A stretch of DNA of 64,000 nucleotides, taken from contig NZ_MVOG01000003.1 in assembly GCF_002286915.1 (NCBI RefSeq), forward strand, positions 1-64,000. The letters run 5' to 3'. Origin of the DNA: Bifidobacterium italicum. Its GTDB lineage: Bacteria > Actinomycetota > Actinomycetes > Actinomycetales > Bifidobacteriaceae. The notes below the pieces were generated by a model. That model was not told where the DNA came from and made no database searches. It saw only the letters and a list, made by a program, of their open reading frames with translations. Below are positions 10,704 through 20,954 of the stretch, piece by piece; the first letter of the stretch is position 1, and every line of letters begins with the position of its first letter. A program made the translations under genes and the position numbers.

Positions 10704-10949
10704 CTTGGGTTCCCTCCATGTCTGGTACGAACTCGCTCGCACACGGTCGAAAAACACACTCTAGGGGAAGAGTTTATCCCATCGTGTCTACCGGTTGCGG
10801 CGTCGCTTCCAAAATCTATAGAATTTCCGCACATTTCGTATACCGAGAACGTTCGCAGTCATGCCGCGGCCATTCCGGCATGCGGGCGTCGGCGCCCGCG
10901 GATGAGCCTCATCGGCGATGTGAATCTGTCCGGATAGTGGGCCGGATAA

Positions 10950-10991
10950 CGATATGGTCCCCTCCCGCGATGCGTGGAGGGGACCATATCG
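10950..10991 (-). terminator. Hairpin between rplO and secY
   Basis: Sixteen-pair perfect stem (CGATATGGTCCCCTCC with its complement) and a ten-base loop, 44 bp after the rplO stop. No T-run. The remaining ~250 bp up to secY (10704-10949) hold no gene; an AT-richer stretch at 10760-10850 could carry a secY promoter, but I see no convincing -35/-10 pair. Confidence 0.6.
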
Positions 10992-11034
10992 ACAGTATCG
11001 GTCAGGCCGGGACCGCGGCCCCGGCCGACCTCAA

Positions 11035-11490
11035 TCAGTCTTCGCTGATCGAGCCACCGGCGGCTTCGATCTTCGCCTTGGCGGAAGCGGAGGCCTTGAC
11101 ACCCTTGATGGTGAAGGCCACCGTCGTCTCACCCTCGCCGAGGACCTTGACCGGACGGTTGGCGCGGACGGCACCCTTGGCCACGAGATCGGCCACGGTG
11201 ACGTCGCCACCCTGCGGGAAGAGCTCCGCGAGGGTGCTGATGTTGACGACCTGGTACTCGGTCTTGAACGGGCTGCGGAAGCCGCGGAGCTTCGGCAGGC
11301 GCATGTAGAGCGGCAGCTGGCCACCTTCGAAGCCAGGACGAACCTGGTAGCGCTTCTTGGTGCCCTTGTCGCCACGACCCGAGGTCTTGCCCTTCGAGCC
11401 TTCGCCACGACCGACGCGAATGCGGTCCTTCTTGGCGCCCGGAGCCGGACGGAGGTCATGCATCTGCAGAATGTTGTTCTCTTCAGCCAT
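11035..11490 (-). CDS. rplO: 50S ribosomal protein L15
   Basis: 151 residues from the ATG at 11490. It shows the L15 features: N-terminal [20 protein letters not shown] and the glycine/basic stretch [14 protein letters not shown], then the globular part ending with an acidic tail. It is the last gene of the tightly packed spc segment; rpmD ends two bases before its start. Confidence 0.97.
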   Translation of the reverse strand: MAEENNILQMHDLRPAPGAKKDRIRVGRGEGSKGKTSGRGDKGTKKRYQVRPGFEGGQLPLYMRLPKLRGFRSPFKTEYQVVNISTLAELFPQGGDVTVADLVAKGAVRANRPVKVLGEGETTVAFTIKGVKASASAKAKIEAAGGSISED

Positions 11491-11492
11491 GA

Positions 11493-11675
11493 TCACTCAG
11501 CCTCCTCGACCTTGACCAGATGACGCACGACGTTGATGAGGCCGCGCGTCGTCGAATTGTCTTCACGGACGACGCTCTGGCCGATCTTGCGAAGGGCCAG
11601 CGTCTGCACGGTCGCACGCTGCTTCGGGTTCGCACCGCAGACACCGTGCACGAGCGTGATCTTGAGATTAGCCAT
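11493..11675 (-). CDS. rpmD: 50S ribosomal protein L30
   Basis: 60 residues ([20 protein letters not shown]), with the conserved [11 protein letters not shown] core. Its ATG overlaps the rpsE stop (TGATG), which indicates translational coupling. L30 is a small peripheral 23S-binding protein. Confidence 0.96.
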   Translation of the reverse strand: MANLKITLVHGVCGANPKQRATVQTLALRKIGQSVVREDNSTTRGLINVVRHLVKVEEAE

Positions 11676-12394
11676 CACTCACCATCCTTTGCGGCAGCCT
11701 GGGCTTCCTCGCGGGCCTTGCGGGCCTCGGCGATGCCGGCCGCACGAGAGCGGAGCAGCGCATCCGGCGCGACTTCCTGCACGGACAGTCCACGACGGGC
11801 CGCGATCTCCTCGGGCTCTTCGAGCTGCTTGAGGGCGTCGACGGTCGCGCGAACCACGTTGACCGCGGTCGACGAACCCATCGACTTCGTCAGGACGTCG
11901 GTGATGCCTGCGCATTCCATGACGGCGCGCACCGCGGAGCCGGCGATGACGCCGGTACCCGGAGCGGCCGGGCGAAGCATGACGACGCCGGCGTGGTCGC
12001 GACCGGTGACCGGGTGGGTCACGGTGCCGCGCACGCGCGGGACGTTGAACAGATGCTTCTTGGCGTCCAGCTGGCCCTTGGCGATCGCCGCCGGGACCTC
12101 ACGGGACTTGCCGTAGCCGACGCCGACGGTGCCGTTGCCGTCACCGACGACGACGAGCGCGGCGAAGCTGAACGTACGGCCGCCCTTGTGGGTCTTGGAC
12201 ACGCGGTTGATCGTCACGACGCGATCGAGCATCTCGTCGCCGCGGTTCTCCTCGCGACGGTTGCGACGCTCGCCACGACGGCCTTCACCACGCTGTCCGC
12301 GACGGTTCCTGCGGTCGTCGTTGTTGGACTCGGCGGTTGCCTGAGTGTTCTGAGTTTCTTCAGCCACCTGGGTTTCCTTTTCGTTGTCGCTCAC
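11675..12394 (-). CDS. rpsE: 30S ribosomal protein S5
   Basis: 239 residues starting at a GTG (12394) that overlaps the rplR stop as GTGA. Residues 1-52 form a charged, arginine-rich extension ([18 protein letters not shown]) seen in actinobacterial S5. The double-stranded RNA-binding part ([19 protein letters not shown]) and the C-terminal domain with [17 protein letters not shown] follow. S5 takes part in mRNA helicase activity and decoding fidelity. Confidence 0.97.
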   Translation of the reverse strand: MSDNEKETQVAEETQNTQATAESNNDDRRNRRGQRGEGRRGERRNRREENRGDEMLDRVVTINRVSKTHKGGRTFSFAALVVVGDGNGTVGVGYGKSREVPAAIAKGQLDAKKHLFNVPRVRGTVTHPVTGRDHAGVVMLRPAAPGTGVIAGSAVRAVMECAGITDVLTKSMGSSTAVNVVRATVDALKQLEEPEEIAARRGLSVQEVAPDALLRSRAAGIAEARKAREEAQAAAKDGE

Positions 12395-12762
12395 AGTGCC
12401 AGACCTCCCTCGCGGGCGCCATCAGCGACGGCTGCGACGCGACCATGGTACATGTTGCCGCCACGGTCGAAGACGACCGCGGTGATGCCCGCATCCTGTG
12501 CCTTCTTGGCGATCAGGAGGCCGACCTGCTTGGCCGCTTCGGTCTTCGTGCCCTCGAAGTCGGCGAAATCGCTCATCAGCGTGGATTCGCTGACGATCGT
12601 CTTGCCGATCGTGTCATCGACGATCTGGGCGACCATGTGGCGGTTGGAACGCGTGACCACCAGACGCGGGAGCTCGGCGGTGCCGCTGATGCGCTTGCGG
12701 ATACGAGCGTGGCGACGCTTCAGCGCGACCTTCTTGCCTTTACCGTAGATCTTGACGCTCAT
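12391..12762 (-). CDS. rplR: 50S ribosomal protein L18
   Basis: 123 residues from the ATG at 12762 ([20 protein letters not shown]). It holds the [17 protein letters not shown] block and the C-terminal [26 protein letters not shown] block that binds 5S rRNA. It follows rplF by one base and overlaps rpsE by four. Confidence 0.97.
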   Translation of the reverse strand: MSVKIYGKGKKVALKRRHARIRKRISGTAELPRLVVTRSNRHMVAQIVDDTIGKTIVSESTLMSDFADFEGTKTEAAKQVGLLIAKKAQDAGITAVVFDRGGNMYHGRVAAVADGAREGGLAL

Positions 12763-12763
12763 A

Positions 12764-13303
12764 TCACTTACCAGCCTTTCCAGCCTTGCGACGGATGCGC
12801 TCGTCCGAGTACTTGATGCCCTTGCCCTTGTAGGGTTCCGGGGCACGAAGCTTGCGGATGTTCGCGGCGACCTGGCCGACGACCTGCTTGTCGGTGCCCT
12901 TGACGATCACCTGGTTCGGGTTCGGCAGTTCGAACTCGATGCCCTCCGGCGGCTCAACGGTGATGGTGTGGGAGTAACCGAGCGAGAACTCGATGCCCTT
13001 GCCCTTCATCTGAGCGCGGTAACCGGTGCCGACGATGTCGAGGCTCTTCGTGTAGCCGTCGTGCACACCCTTGACCATCGAGGCCATGATCGAGCGGGCG
13101 AGGCCGTGCTTCGCACGGGTCGGACGCAGATCGTCGTTCGCGCTCACGATGAGCTCGTCGCCTTCGACCTTGGCGGTGATGCCTTCAGGGATGGTGTAGG
13201 AGTCGGAGCCCTTCGGTCCCTTGACCGTGAACTCCTGACCGTTGATCGTGATCTCATCGCCCGACGGAATGGTGATCGGGAGCTTGCCGATATGTGATGC
13301 CAT
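12764..13303 (-). CDS. rplF: 50S ribosomal protein L6
   Basis: 179 residues beginning [13 protein letters not shown], with the two tandem L6 folds and the C-terminal signature [14 protein letters not shown]. It sits near the sarcin-ricin loop. An AGGAGAG site lies before the ATG. Confidence 0.97.
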   Translation of the reverse strand: MASHIGKLPITIPSGDEITINGQEFTVKGPKGSDSYTIPEGITAKVEGDELIVSANDDLRPTRAKHGLARSIMASMVKGVHDGYTKSLDIVGTGYRAQMKGKGIEFSLGYSHTITVEPPEGIEFELPNPNQVIVKGTDKQVVGQVAANIRKLRAPEPYKGKGIKYSDERIRRKAGKAGK

Positions 13304-13320
13304 TGTTCAGCTCTCCTTTC

Positions 13321-13719
13321 TCACCAAACGTAGGCGACGATCTCGCCGCCGATGCCCCGGTCGAGGCATTCCTTCTGAGTCATCAGTCCCGAGCTTGTCG
13401 AGATGATGGCGATTCCGAGACCACCGAGCGGCATCGGCAGCGCGTCGGACTTCGCGTAGCGGCGAAGGCCCGGCTTCGAGATGCGCTTGATGCCCTGGAT
13501 GGAACGCTCGCCGTTCGGGCCGTACTTGAGCGTGAGCTCGAGCGTCTGGCCGACGCGGGCCTCCTTGGCGGTGAAGTCAGCGATGTAGCCTTCACGCTTG
13601 AGGATCTCGGCGATGTTCTTCTTGAACTTGGAGTACGGCATATCCACGGTTTCGTGCTTGGCCGCGCTCGCATTACGCAGACGCGTAAGCATATCTGCGA
13701 TCGGATCTGTCATTGTCAT
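13321..13719 (-). CDS. rpsH: 30S ribosomal protein S8
   Basis: 132 residues from the first ATG of [17 protein letters not shown]; a start two codons later is also possible. The C-terminal [15 protein letters not shown] and GGEIVAYVW signatures are present. S8 binds helix 21 of 16S rRNA and in E. coli represses the spc operon at rplE; whether this holds here is unknown. Confidence 0.96.
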   Translation of the reverse strand: MTMTDPIADMLTRLRNASAAKHETVDMPYSKFKKNIAEILKREGYIADFTAKEARVGQTLELTLKYGPNGERSIQGIKRISKPGLRRYAKSDALPMPLGGLGIAIISTSSGLMTQKECLDRGIGGEIVAYVW

Positions 13720-13807
13720 TTGGGCTAACGCCCTTTCTCGCCGTGGTTTCCGCCGCCCTTGGGACTGCATGCAGTCCTTCGGGGCCGCGGACCTTCAGCG
13801 TCGATAT

Positions 13808-13993
13808 TTACCAACTGGACTTCGTGACGCCGGGCAGCTCGCCGCGGTGGGCCTTCTCGCGAAGGCAGATGCGGCAGAGGCCGAACTTGCGGTAGACCGA
13901 ATGAGGACGGCCGCAGACCATGCAACGGGTGTACGCACGCACCTTGAACTTCGGCTTGCGCAGCGCCTTGACCTTAAGACACGTTTTTGCCAT
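13808..13993 (-). CDS. rpsZ: 30S ribosomal protein S14 type Z (zinc-binding)
   Basis: 61 residues from the ATG at 13993 ([13 protein letters not shown]). Two CxxC pairs (CMVC and CRIC) make the zinc finger of the short, type Z S14. Its ATG is one base after the rplE stop. A zinc-free S14 paralogue may exist elsewhere. Confidence 0.96.
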
Positions 13994-13994
13994 T

Positions 13995-14579
13995 TCAGTT
14001 CTCCTTGAACGGGAAGCCGAGCGCCTTGAGCAGCGCATAGGCCTCGTCGTCGCTCTTAGTGGTGGTCACCACGGTGATGTCCATGCCGCGCTGGTGATCG
14101 ATCGAATCGGGATCGATCTCGTGGAACATGGACTGCTCGGTCAGACCGAAGTTGTAGTTGCCCTGACCGTCGAACTGGTGGCCGTTGATGCCGCGGAAAT
14201 CGCGGATGCGCGGCAGCGCCAGCGTGAGAAGACGATCGAGGAACTCCCACATGCGGTCGCCGCGGAGCGTGACGTAGGCACCGATGGCCTGGCCCTCACG
14301 CAGATGGAACTGCGCGACGGACTTCTTGGCCTTCGTGATCTTCGGCTTCTGACCGGTGATCGCGGTGAGGTCACGCACGGCGCCTTCGATGAGCTTGGAG
14401 TCGCGAGCCGCGGCGCCGACGCCCATCGAGACGACGACCTTCTCGATGCGCGGGATCTGCATCGGGTTGTCGTGCTTGAATTCCTTCTCGAGTTCAGGGA
14501 CGATGACGTCCTTGTACTCCTGCTTCAGGCGCGGAGTAACAGGCGCTTCGACGGTGATCTCTTCAACCACTTCGCTCAT
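13995..14579 (-). CDS. rplE: 50S ribosomal protein L5
   Basis: 194 residues. After a ~12-residue acidic N-terminal extension come the L5 blocks [39 protein letters not shown] and [20 protein letters not shown]. It binds 5S rRNA and contacts P-site tRNA. It starts with an ATGA overlap with rplX. Confidence 0.97.
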
Positions 14580-14911
14580 GCCAGCTCCTTTCCTGACTTC
14601 TTCGCAACGCGGACGCGCACGGTCTTGACCTTGCCGTCGCGTGCTTCTTCCTTGACGATGACGCCAACGCGCGTCGGCTGCTTGGTCTCGGGATCGATGA
14701 CCATCACGTTGGAGCGATGGATCGGGGCCTCGACCTCGACGATGCCGGCCTGCTGACCCTGCTGGGTCGCGCGGACGTGCTTCTTGACGATCTGAACGCC
14801 TTCGACGATCAGACGGTCGTCCTTGAGCACACGCTTGACGGTGCCTTCCTTGCCGCGATCCTTGCCGCGGATGACCTTGACGAGGTCGCCGCTCTTAATC
14901 TTGGCTACCAT
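14576..14911 (-). CDS. rplX: 50S ribosomal protein L24
   Basis: 111 residues with the N-terminal KOW motif ([20 protein letters not shown]) and the [18 protein letters not shown] block. L24 is an early 23S assembly protein. It is two bases after rplN and overlaps rplE. Confidence 0.97.
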   Translation of the reverse strand: MVAKIKSGDLVKVIRGKDRGKEGTVKRVLKDDRLIVEGVQIVKKHVRATQQGQQAGIVEVEAPIHRSNVMVIDPETKQPTRVGVIVKEEARDGKVKTVRVRVAKKSGKELA

Positions 14912-14913
14912 TC

Positions 14914-15282
14914 TCAGATCACCTCCGGGGCGAGGGACACGATGCGCATGAAGCGCTTGTCGCGCAGTTCACGGCCGACCGGTCCGAAGATACGAGTGCC
15001 CTTCGGTTCACGGCCGGAGCCGAGAATGACGGCGGCGTTCTCGTCGAACTTGATGTAGGAGCCGTCGGCGCGACGGCGTTCCTTGACGGTACGGACGACG
15101 ACGGCCTTGACGACGTCGCCCTTCTTGACGGAACCGTTAGGGATCGCATCCTTAACGGAGGCGACGATCACGTCGCCGATTCCAGCATAGCGTCGCTTCG
15201 ATCCGCCGAGCACTCGGATGCACAGGAGTTCCTTCGCACCCGTGTTGTCGGCGACATGAAGCCGCGTTTCCTGTTGAATCAT
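14914..15282 (-). CDS. rplN: 50S ribosomal protein L14
   Basis: 122 residues beginning [27 protein letters not shown], a near-invariant L14 start, with the [22 protein letters not shown] block. It forms an intersubunit bridge with 16S rRNA. It opens the spc segment; a 15-pair hairpin stands in the 93-bp gap before it. Confidence 0.98.
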   Translation of the reverse strand: MIQQETRLHVADNTGAKELLCIRVLGGSKRRYAGIGDVIVASVKDAIPNGSVKKGDVVKAVVVRTVKERRRADGSYIKFDENAAVILGSGREPKGTRIFGPVGRELRDKRFMRIVSLAPEVI

Positions 15283-15315
15283 TGATTCTCCTTAGCCGAG
15301 CTGGTTCTCCCTGAT

Positions 15316-15351
15316 CACCCGGTCCATCCTAGCGTAAGGATGGACCGGGTG
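15316..15351 (-). terminator. Hairpin at the S10/spc border, between rpsQ and rplN
   Basis: Fifteen-pair perfect stem (CACCCGGTCCATCCT with its complement) and a six-base loop in the 93-bp gap between rpsQ and rplN, the classical border of the S10 and spc operons. No T-run follows. A partial terminator or processing site is likely, by inference. Confidence 0.6.
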
Positions 15352-15375
15352 AATCAGCGAGCCTTGCCGAACTTA

Positions 15376-15636
15376 TTACTTAGCGCGCTCGATGATGCTA
15401 TCGAGACGCCAACGCTTGGTCTTGCTCAGTGGACGAGTCTCCATGATACTCACGAGGTCGCCAACGTGAGCTTCATTATGTTCGTCATGAGCCTTGACCG
15501 TGCGGGTTGAACGGACGACCTTGCCATACAGCGGGTGGGTCGTACGGAGTTCGAGTTCCACGGAAATGGTCTTGTCCATCTTATCGGACACGACATAACC
15601 GCGACGAACCTTGCGGGAGTTGCGCTCTTCAGCCAT
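15376..15636 (-). CDS. rpsQ: 30S ribosomal protein S17
   Basis: 86 residues with the OB-fold signature [19 protein letters not shown] and the [19 protein letters not shown] block. Its ATG overlaps the rpmC stop by one base (TAATG), so translation is likely coupled. Last gene of the S10 segment. Confidence 0.97.
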   Translation of the reverse strand: MAEERNSRKVRRGYVVSDKMDKTISVELELRTTHPLYGKVVRSTRTVKAHDEHNEAHVGDLVSIMETRPLSKTKRWRLDSIIERAK

Positions 15637-15893
15637 TACTTCTCCTCGGCTTTCGTTTCGGTCGCCTCGGGGGCCTGGCTGATGCCAAGCTCGCGTTCGC
15701 GCAGGACGGTGTACATCCTGGCGATGTCGTGCTTGACCGCCTTGAGGCGAGCGGTGTTCTCAAGCTGACCGGTCGCGTGCTGGAAGCGCAGGTTGAACAG
15801 CTCTTCCTTGGACTTCTTGAGGAAGCCCTCGATCTCCGCGTTGGTCTTCTCGTTGAGATTCTTCATCGTGTATTCTTCGGATCCGACTGCCAT
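15636..15893 (-). CDS. rpmC: 50S ribosomal protein L29
   Basis: 85 residues if translated from the ATG at 15893, which overlaps the rplP stop (TGATG); an internal Met ten residues in is an alternative. The core [32 protein letters not shown] is L29. L29 lies by the polypeptide exit and helps dock trigger factor. An acidic tail ([11 protein letters not shown]) is present. Confidence 0.95.
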   Translation of the reverse strand: MAVGSEEYTMKNLNEKTNAEIEGFLKKSKEELFNLRFQHATGQLENTARLKAVKHDIARMYTVLRERELGISQAPEATETKAEEK

Positions 15894-16312
15894 CAGATGT
15901 CACCGCCTTCACGAGCAATCACACGGCACTTCATGGGGAGCTTGTCGATCGCGCGGCGCAGGGCCTCGCGGGCGACGTCCTCGGAGACGCCGCCGATCTC
16001 GAACATGACGCGTCCGGGATGGACGTTGGCGATCCAGAACTCCGGGGTGCCCTTACCGGAACCCATTCGGGCGCCGAGCGGGTGCTTGGTGAGCGGACGA
16101 TCCGGGAAGATCGTGATCCACACCTTGCCGCCGCGCTTGATGTAACGGGTCATCGCGATACGGGCCGCCTCGATCTGGCGGTTGGTGACATAGGCCGGAG
16201 CCAGTGCCTGAATGGCGAAATCACCGAAGTTGATCTCGTTGCCGCCCTTGGACATGCCGTGGCGGTCCGGGCGATGCTGCTTACGGTATTTGGTCCTCTT
16301 TGGGATAAGCAT
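15893..16312 (-). CDS. rplP: 50S ribosomal protein L16
   Basis: 139 residues starting [24 protein letters not shown], with the [22 protein letters not shown] block. L16 positions A-site tRNA near the peptidyl transferase centre and is bound by evernimicin-type antibiotics. It lies seven bases after rpsC. Confidence 0.98.
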   Translation of the reverse strand: MLIPKRTKYRKQHRPDRHGMSKGGNEINFGDFAIQALAPAYVTNRQIEAARIAMTRYIKRGGKVWITIFPDRPLTKHPLGARMGSGKGTPEFWIANVHPGRVMFEIGGVSEDVAREALRRAIDKLPMKCRVIAREGGDI

Positions 16313-16319
16313 CTTCAGC

Positions 16320-17156
16320 TCACTCCTTAGTTTCCGATGCCGGTGCAGCGGTGGCGTCCTGCGCGACCGGGGCTTCGATCGGCTGATCGACGCCGGTCTT
16401 CACCTGGTTCTGCTGGTTGCCGCGCTGACCATTGCGCTGGCCACGGCGCGGGCGGCGATCGCCGCGACGGCCGTTGCGGTTGTTGCCCTGCTGCGCCTGC
16501 TGCTCTTCGAACTCACGCTCGGTCATGTCGCCCTTGTAGATCCACACCTTGACGCCGATGCGGCCGTAGGTGGTCTTGGCCTCGAAGAAGCCGTAATCGA
16601 TGAGGGCGCGGAGCGTCTGCAGCGGGACGCGGCCTTCGCGGTAGAACTCCGAACGGCTCATTTCGGCGCCGCCGAGACGGCCCGAGAGCTTGATGCGGAT
16701 GCCCTTGGCGCCGGCGCGCATGGCGTCCTGCTGAGCCTTGCGCATCGCGCGACGGAAGGTCACGCGGTTCGTCAGCTGCTCGGCGATGCCCTGGGCGACG
16801 AGCTGGGCGTCGAGGGCCGGGTTCTTCACTTCGAAGATGTTGAGCTGGACCTGCTTGCCGGTGAGCTTCTCGAGCTTGGCGCGGACGCGCTCGGCCTCGG
16901 CGCCGCGGCGGCCAATGACGATGCCCGGGCGGGCCGTGTGGATGTCCACACGCACGCGGTCGCGGGTGCGCTCGATGATGATGCGGGACACGCCTGCACG
17001 CTCGAGGTCCTTCGTCATCTCCTTGCGGATGGCGTCGTCTTCGAGCACGAAGTCGCGGTAGCGTTCGCCGGCCTTGTTGGAATCGGAGAACCACTTCGAA
17101 CGATGGTCCTCAGTAATGCCCAGGCGATAGCCAAAGGGATTAATCTTCTGACCCAT
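16320..17156 (-). CDS. rpsC: 30S ribosomal protein S3
   Basis: 278 residues beginning [22 protein letters not shown]. The KH domain holds the GXXG-type loop [19 protein letters not shown]; the C-domain has [33 protein letters not shown]. The last ~60 residues are a low-complexity Asn/Arg/Gln tail typical of actinobacterial S3. S3 guards the mRNA entry site. Confidence 0.97.
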   Translation of the reverse strand: MGQKINPFGYRLGITEDHRSKWFSDSNKAGERYRDFVLEDDAIRKEMTKDLERAGVSRIIIERTRDRVRVDIHTARPGIVIGRRGAEAERVRAKLEKLTGKQVQLNIFEVKNPALDAQLVAQGIAEQLTNRVTFRRAMRKAQQDAMRAGAKGIRIKLSGRLGGAEMSRSEFYREGRVPLQTLRALIDYGFFEAKTTYGRIGVKVWIYKGDMTEREFEEQQAQQGNNRNGRRGDRRPRRGQRNGQRGNQQNQVKTGVDQPIEAPVAQDATAAPASETKE

Positions 17157-17158
17157 CT

Positions 17159-17518
17159 TTAGCGGGCTCCTTCCTTGGTGGCGACGACGACCGTGATGTG
17201 GCTCGTACGCTTGTTGATACGAGCCGCACGGCCCTGTGCACGAGCGCGGAAACGCTTGAGCGTCACGCCTTCGTCCACATAGGTCTCCTTGATGTACAGG
17301 TCGTTCTCGCGGAACGGCTCGCCGGCCTTGTCGGCCTTCACACGAGCGTTGGCGATGGCGCTCTCAAGGACCTTGAGCACCGGGGTGCTCGCGTCCTGCG
17401 GAGCGAACTTGAGGATGGTGATTGCATCTGCCGCCTTCTTGCCTCGGATGAGGTTGACCATACGGCGAGCCTTGCGCGGCGTCACGCGGACGTGACGGGC
17501 GATTGCTTTAGCTTCCAT
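17159..17518 (-). CDS. rplV: 50S ribosomal protein L22
   Basis: 119 residues with the N-terminal [20 protein letters not shown] signature. The beta-hairpin segment [20 protein letters not shown] lines the nascent-chain tunnel, the site of erythromycin-resistance mutations in other bacteria. Stop is two bases before rpsC. Confidence 0.97.
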   Translation of the reverse strand: MEAKAIARHVRVTPRKARRMVNLIRGKKAADAITILKFAPQDASTPVLKVLESAIANARVKADKAGEPFRENDLYIKETYVDEGVTLKRFRARAQGRAARINKRTSHITVVVATKEGAR

Positions 17519-17538
17519 GTGTCCTTACTCTCCTACTT

Positions 17539-17817
17539 TCAGCGGCGCGACTTCTTGTCGTCCTTCACGTGACCCTTGAAGGTACGCGTCGGGGCGAACT
17601 CACCGAGCTTGTGGCCGACCATGGCCTCGGTGACGAACACCGGGACGTGCTTGCGGCCATCGTGAACTGCGAAGGTGTGTCCGATGAAATCAGGGGTGAT
17701 CATCGAACGGCGCGACCACGTCTTGATGACGTTGTGCGTGCCCTTCTCATTCTGCTCGTCGACTTTCTTCTGCAGGTGGGCGTCGACGAAGGGGCCCTTC
17801 TTGATGCTACGAGTCAT
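17539..17817 (-). CDS. rpsS: 30S ribosomal protein S19
   Basis: 92 residues starting [19 protein letters not shown], with [40 protein letters not shown] nearly invariant in pieces. S19 pairs with S13 at the head of the small subunit. Confidence 0.98.
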   Translation of the reverse strand: MTRSIKKGPFVDAHLQKKVDEQNEKGTHNVIKTWSRRSMITPDFIGHTFAVHDGRKHVPVFVTEAMVGHKLGEFAPTRTFKGHVKDDKKSRR

Positions 17818-17832
17818 CTGTTCGACACTCCC

Positions 17833-18663
17833 TTACTTGCGGTTCTTGCCATTAGGACGACGACGAACGATCATCTTGTTCGAAGCCTTCTTAGGACGGC
17901 GAGTACGAACCTCACCCTTGCCCCACGGGGAGACCGGCGGCTTGCCGCCACGGGTGCGACCACCATGCGGGTGATCGACAGGGTTCATGGACTCACCACG
18001 GGTGATCGGGCGCTTGCCCATCCAACGTGCACGACCGGCCTTGCCGAGCTGGATGTTGGCGTGGTCGGAGTTGCCGACCTCGCCGACCGTCGCGCGGCAG
18101 CGGGCGTCCACGTTGCGGATCTCGCCGGACGGCATACGCAGCTGGGCGTAGGCGCCGTCCTTCGCGACGAGCTGCACGGCGGCGCCGGCGGAACGGGCGA
18201 TCTTCGCGCCGCCGAGCGGACGGAGCTCGATCGCGTGGACCACGGTACCGGTCGGGATGTTGCGCAGCGGGAGGTTGTTGCCCGGCTTGATGTCGGCGTT
18301 GGCGCCGGTCTCGATGCGGTCGCCCTGCTTGACGCCCTCCGGGGCGATGATGTAGCGCTTCTCGCCGTCGGCGTAGTGCAGCAGCGCGATGCGGGCGGAA
18401 CGGTTCGGATCGTACTCGATCTCGGCAACCGTCGCCGGCACGCCGTCCTTGTCCCAACGCTTGAAGTCGATGAGACGGTACTGGCGCTTGTGGCCGCCGC
18501 CACGATGGCGGGAGGTCATGCGGCCGTACGAGTTGCGGCCGCCAGTTTTGCTGTTCTTGCGTACGAGCGACTTCTCAGGCGTGCGGCGCGTGAGGTCGGA
18601 GAAGTCCGACACGGACGCGTTGCGACGGCCAGGAGTGGTCGGCTTATAAACGCGGATAGCCAT
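17833..18663 (-). CDS. rplB: 50S ribosomal protein L2
   Basis: 276 residues ([18 protein letters not shown]), with the C-terminal signature [23 protein letters not shown] that includes the conserved His near the peptidyl transferase centre. It is 36 bp downstream of rplW. Confidence 0.98.
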   Translation of the reverse strand: MAIRVYKPTTPGRRNASVSDFSDLTRRTPEKSLVRKNSKTGGRNSYGRMTSRHRGGGHKRQYRLIDFKRWDKDGVPATVAEIEYDPNRSARIALLHYADGEKRYIIAPEGVKQGDRIETGANADIKPGNNLPLRNIPTGTVVHAIELRPLGGAKIARSAGAAVQLVAKDGAYAQLRMPSGEIRNVDARCRATVGEVGNSDHANIQLGKAGRARWMGKRPITRGESMNPVDHPHGGRTRGGKPPVSPWGKGEVRTRRPKKASNKMIVRRRPNGKNRK

Positions 18664-18699
18664 AATCTAGTTCTTCCTTTAACTTTTGTCGGCTAACCT

Positions 18700-18996
18700 T
18701 CAGTTACCGAAGATGTCGATCGACTGGCCCTCGGCGACGGTCACGATCGCGCGCTTCTCATTGACGCGACGGCCGTAGCCGGTGCGGGTGCGCGTGCGCT
18801 TGCCTGCACGGTTGAGGGTGTTGACGTTCGTCACCTTGACCTTGAAGATCTCCTCGATGGCCTGCTTGATCTGCACCTTGTTCGCATCCGGGGCAACCAC
18901 GAAGGTGTACTGACCCATATCGGACAGGGCGTAGCTCTTTTCGGAGACGACAGGCTTGAGGATGATATCGTGAGCTGGCTTGTGAACTGCGACCAT
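18700..18996 (-). CDS. rplW: 50S ribosomal protein L23
   Basis: 98 residues from the ATG at 18996 ([21 protein letters not shown]); the much longer open frame upstream overlaps rplD and is not coding. The VSEKSY and [21 protein letters not shown] parts are L23, which docks SRP and trigger factor at the tunnel exit. Confidence 0.97.
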   Translation of the reverse strand: MVAVHKPAHDIILKPVVSEKSYALSDMGQYTFVVAPDANKVQIKQAIEEIFKVKVTNVNTLNRAGKRTRTRTGYGRRVNEKRAIVTVAEGQSIDIFGN

Positions 18997-19001
18997 GAGA
19001 A

Positions 19002-19661
19002 TCAGGCCTCCTTTTCTGCCGGCTTCTTCGCCTCGAGGAACGCTTCGTAGCCTTCCTTCGAGAACACCACGTACTGGGCGGTCACCACGTCGTAGGTGTT
19101 GAGCTGATCGGCGAAGATCGGATGAACGGTCGGGATGTTGCGCACGGAGAGCCACTCGTTGATGTTGTCACGGGACAGCACAACGGTCGTGAAACCATCG
19201 CCGACGATCGGCGTGAGCGCGGAGAGCGCGGTCTTCGTCGACGGCTCGGTGACGCCGAAGTCGATGACGGAGACGCGGCCGTTGTTGGCGCGGTCGGACA
19301 GCACGTACTTGAGCGCTGCGGCCTTCATCTTCTTCGGGGTGCGCTGGGAGTAGTCACGCGGGACCGGTCCGTGGACGACGCCGCCGTGGTACCACTGCGG
19401 AGCGCGGATCGAGCCCTGACGGGCGCGGCCGGTGCCCTTCTGCTTCCACGGCTTACGGCCGCCGCCGGAGACCTTGGCGCGGTTCTTGACCGCGTGGGTG
19501 CCCTGACGCGCGGCGGCGAGCTGCGCGACGACGACCTGGTGGATCAGCGGGACGTGCTGCTGGACCTCTTCGGCGGTGAAGCCGAAGAAATCAGCGGGCG
19601 CCTCGATCGAACCAGCGGCCTGGCCCTTGTTGTCGGTGACGTTCAGAGTAACGTTTGCCAT
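19002..19661 (-). CDS. rplD: 50S ribosomal protein L4
   Basis: 219 residues. The tunnel-lining loop is visible as [21 protein letters not shown] and the C-terminal globular domain follows. In E. coli L4 represses its own S10 operon; a matching leader here is not proven. It lies five bases before rplW. Confidence 0.97.
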   Translation of the reverse strand: MANVTLNVTDNKGQAAGSIEAPADFFGFTAEEVQQHVPLIHQVVVAQLAAARQGTHAVKNRAKVSGGGRKPWKQKGTGRARQGSIRAPQWYHGGVVHGPVPRDYSQRTPKKMKAAALKYVLSDRANNGRVSVIDFGVTEPSTKTALSALTPIVGDGFTTVVLSRDNINEWLSVRNIPTVHPIFADQLNTYDVVTAQYVVFSKEGYEAFLEAKKPAEKEA

Positions 19662-19667
19662 GGTCTA

Positions 19668-20315
19668 TCAGGCTCCCTTCACTGCAGAACGGACGAGCAC
19701 GATGCCACCCTTCGGGCCCGGAATGGCGCCCTTGATGGCGATGACGCCGTTCTCAACGTCCGAGGAGACCACGGTGAGGTTGAGGACGGTGTTCGTGGCG
19801 TGGCCCATGCGGCCAGCCATGCGCTTGCCCTTGAGGATACGGCTCGGAGTCGCGCATGCGCCGACCGAACCCGGGCGGCGTTCGTTCTTGTGGGAGCCGT
19901 GCGTGCGGCGGTAGGACTTGAAGCCCCAACGCTTGATGGTGCCGGCGAAGCCCTTGCCCTTGGTCGTGCCGGTCACGTCGACCTGCGCGCCCTCCGGGAA
20001 GAGTTCGGCGGTGAGTTCCTGACCCGGCTGGAAGTCCTCGACGTTGTCGGTGCGGACCTCGGCGAGGTGGCGGCGCGGCGTGACGCCGGCCTTCGCGAAG
20101 TGGCCGGCGAGCGGCTTGGTGACCTTGCGCGGGTCGATCTGGCCGTAGCCGAGCTGGACGGCCTTGTAGCCGTCGGTTTCTTCGTTCTTGACTGCGGTCA
20201 CGACGTTCGTGGAGACGTCCACGAGGGTGACGGGGACGAAGAATCCGTTCTCGTCCCAGACCTGCGACATACCGAGCTTCTTGCCCAGCAGTGCGGTGCG
20301 CTTGGTGTTCGACAT
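19668..20315 (-). CDS. rplC: 50S ribosomal protein L3
   Basis: 215 residues ([20 protein letters not shown]), with the conserved loop [15 protein letters not shown] and [13 protein letters not shown] that reach toward the peptidyl transferase centre. It is 17 bp after rpsJ and six bases before rplD. Confidence 0.98.
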   Translation of the reverse strand: MSNTKRTALLGKKLGMSQVWDENGFFVPVTLVDVSTNVVTAVKNEETDGYKAVQLGYGQIDPRKVTKPLAGHFAKAGVTPRRHLAEVRTDNVEDFQPGQELTAELFPEGAQVDVTGTTKGKGFAGTIKRWGFKSYRRTHGSHKNERRPGSVGACATPSRILKGKRMAGRMGHATNTVLNLTVVSSDVENGVIAIKGAIPGPKGGIVLVRSAVKGA

Positions 20316-20332
20316 AGCGATTCCTCCTCCCT

Positions 20333-20641
20333 TTACAGCTTGATCTCGATGTTGACGTCCGCAGGCAGATCAATATGCATGAGGGAGTCCACAGCCTTGG
20401 GGGTGGGATCCACAATATCGATGAGACGCTTGTGAGTGCGCATCTCGAAATGCTCGCGGGAATCCTTGTACTTATGCGGAGAACGGATGACGCAGTACAC
20501 GTTCTTCTCCGTCGGGATCGGAACCGGGCCAACCACAGTTGCGCCCGCGTTCGTCACCGTTTCGACGATCTTCTTCGCCGATTGGTCGATGACCTCATGG
20601 TCATAGGACTTAAGCCTGATGCGGATTTTCTGTCCCGCCAT
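20333..20641 (-). CDS. rpsJ: 30S ribosomal protein S10
   Basis: 102 residues ([19 protein letters not shown]) with the NusE-type region [41 protein letters not shown]10 also acts as NusE in antitermination. It is the first gene of the superoperon, with an AAAGGGCGGAAGG ribosome site. No tuf or fusA adjoins it. Confidence 0.98.
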   Translation of the reverse strand: MAGQKIRIRLKSYDHEVIDQSAKKIVETVTNAGATVVGPVPIPTEKNVYCVIRSPHKYKDSREHFEMRTHKRLIDIVDPTPKAVDSLMHIDLPADVNIEIKL

Positions 20642-20812
20642 TGCCTTCCGCCCTTTCTAGCGATTCGTTGATTATTTACCACTAACCTGCTCAGGGCACC
20701 GGCGAAGAGCACCCGGAAGACATACACCTCCCGGCTGATCCACATCAGTGCATGGCCACGATGTCCGTCCCTTGCGGAATGACCCGCGCCACGCTCGCTT
20801 TTTTGAATTCCA

Positions 20813-20818
20813 ATTATG
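20813..20818 (-). promoter_or_regulatory. Possible -10 box of the S10 operon
   Basis: CATAAT on the minus strand would start a leader of about 165 nt before rpsJ. No good -35 is present 17 nt upstream, so this is weak. The 313-bp gap 20642-20954 between rpsJ and the divergent YwiC-like gene otherwise shows no gene. Confidence 0.3.
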
Positions 20819-20954
20819 CGAGCCCTTTTCAGGCAACTGTTATATTCAAGCACCAGCCCCCTACATGGCACAGCCCGGGCGTGTCGCGCATGCTCCGGGA
20901 AAAAATCCATCGTCCCTCTGGCGTGCCGGGCTCCGCCAATCTAGGCTGGGGGCC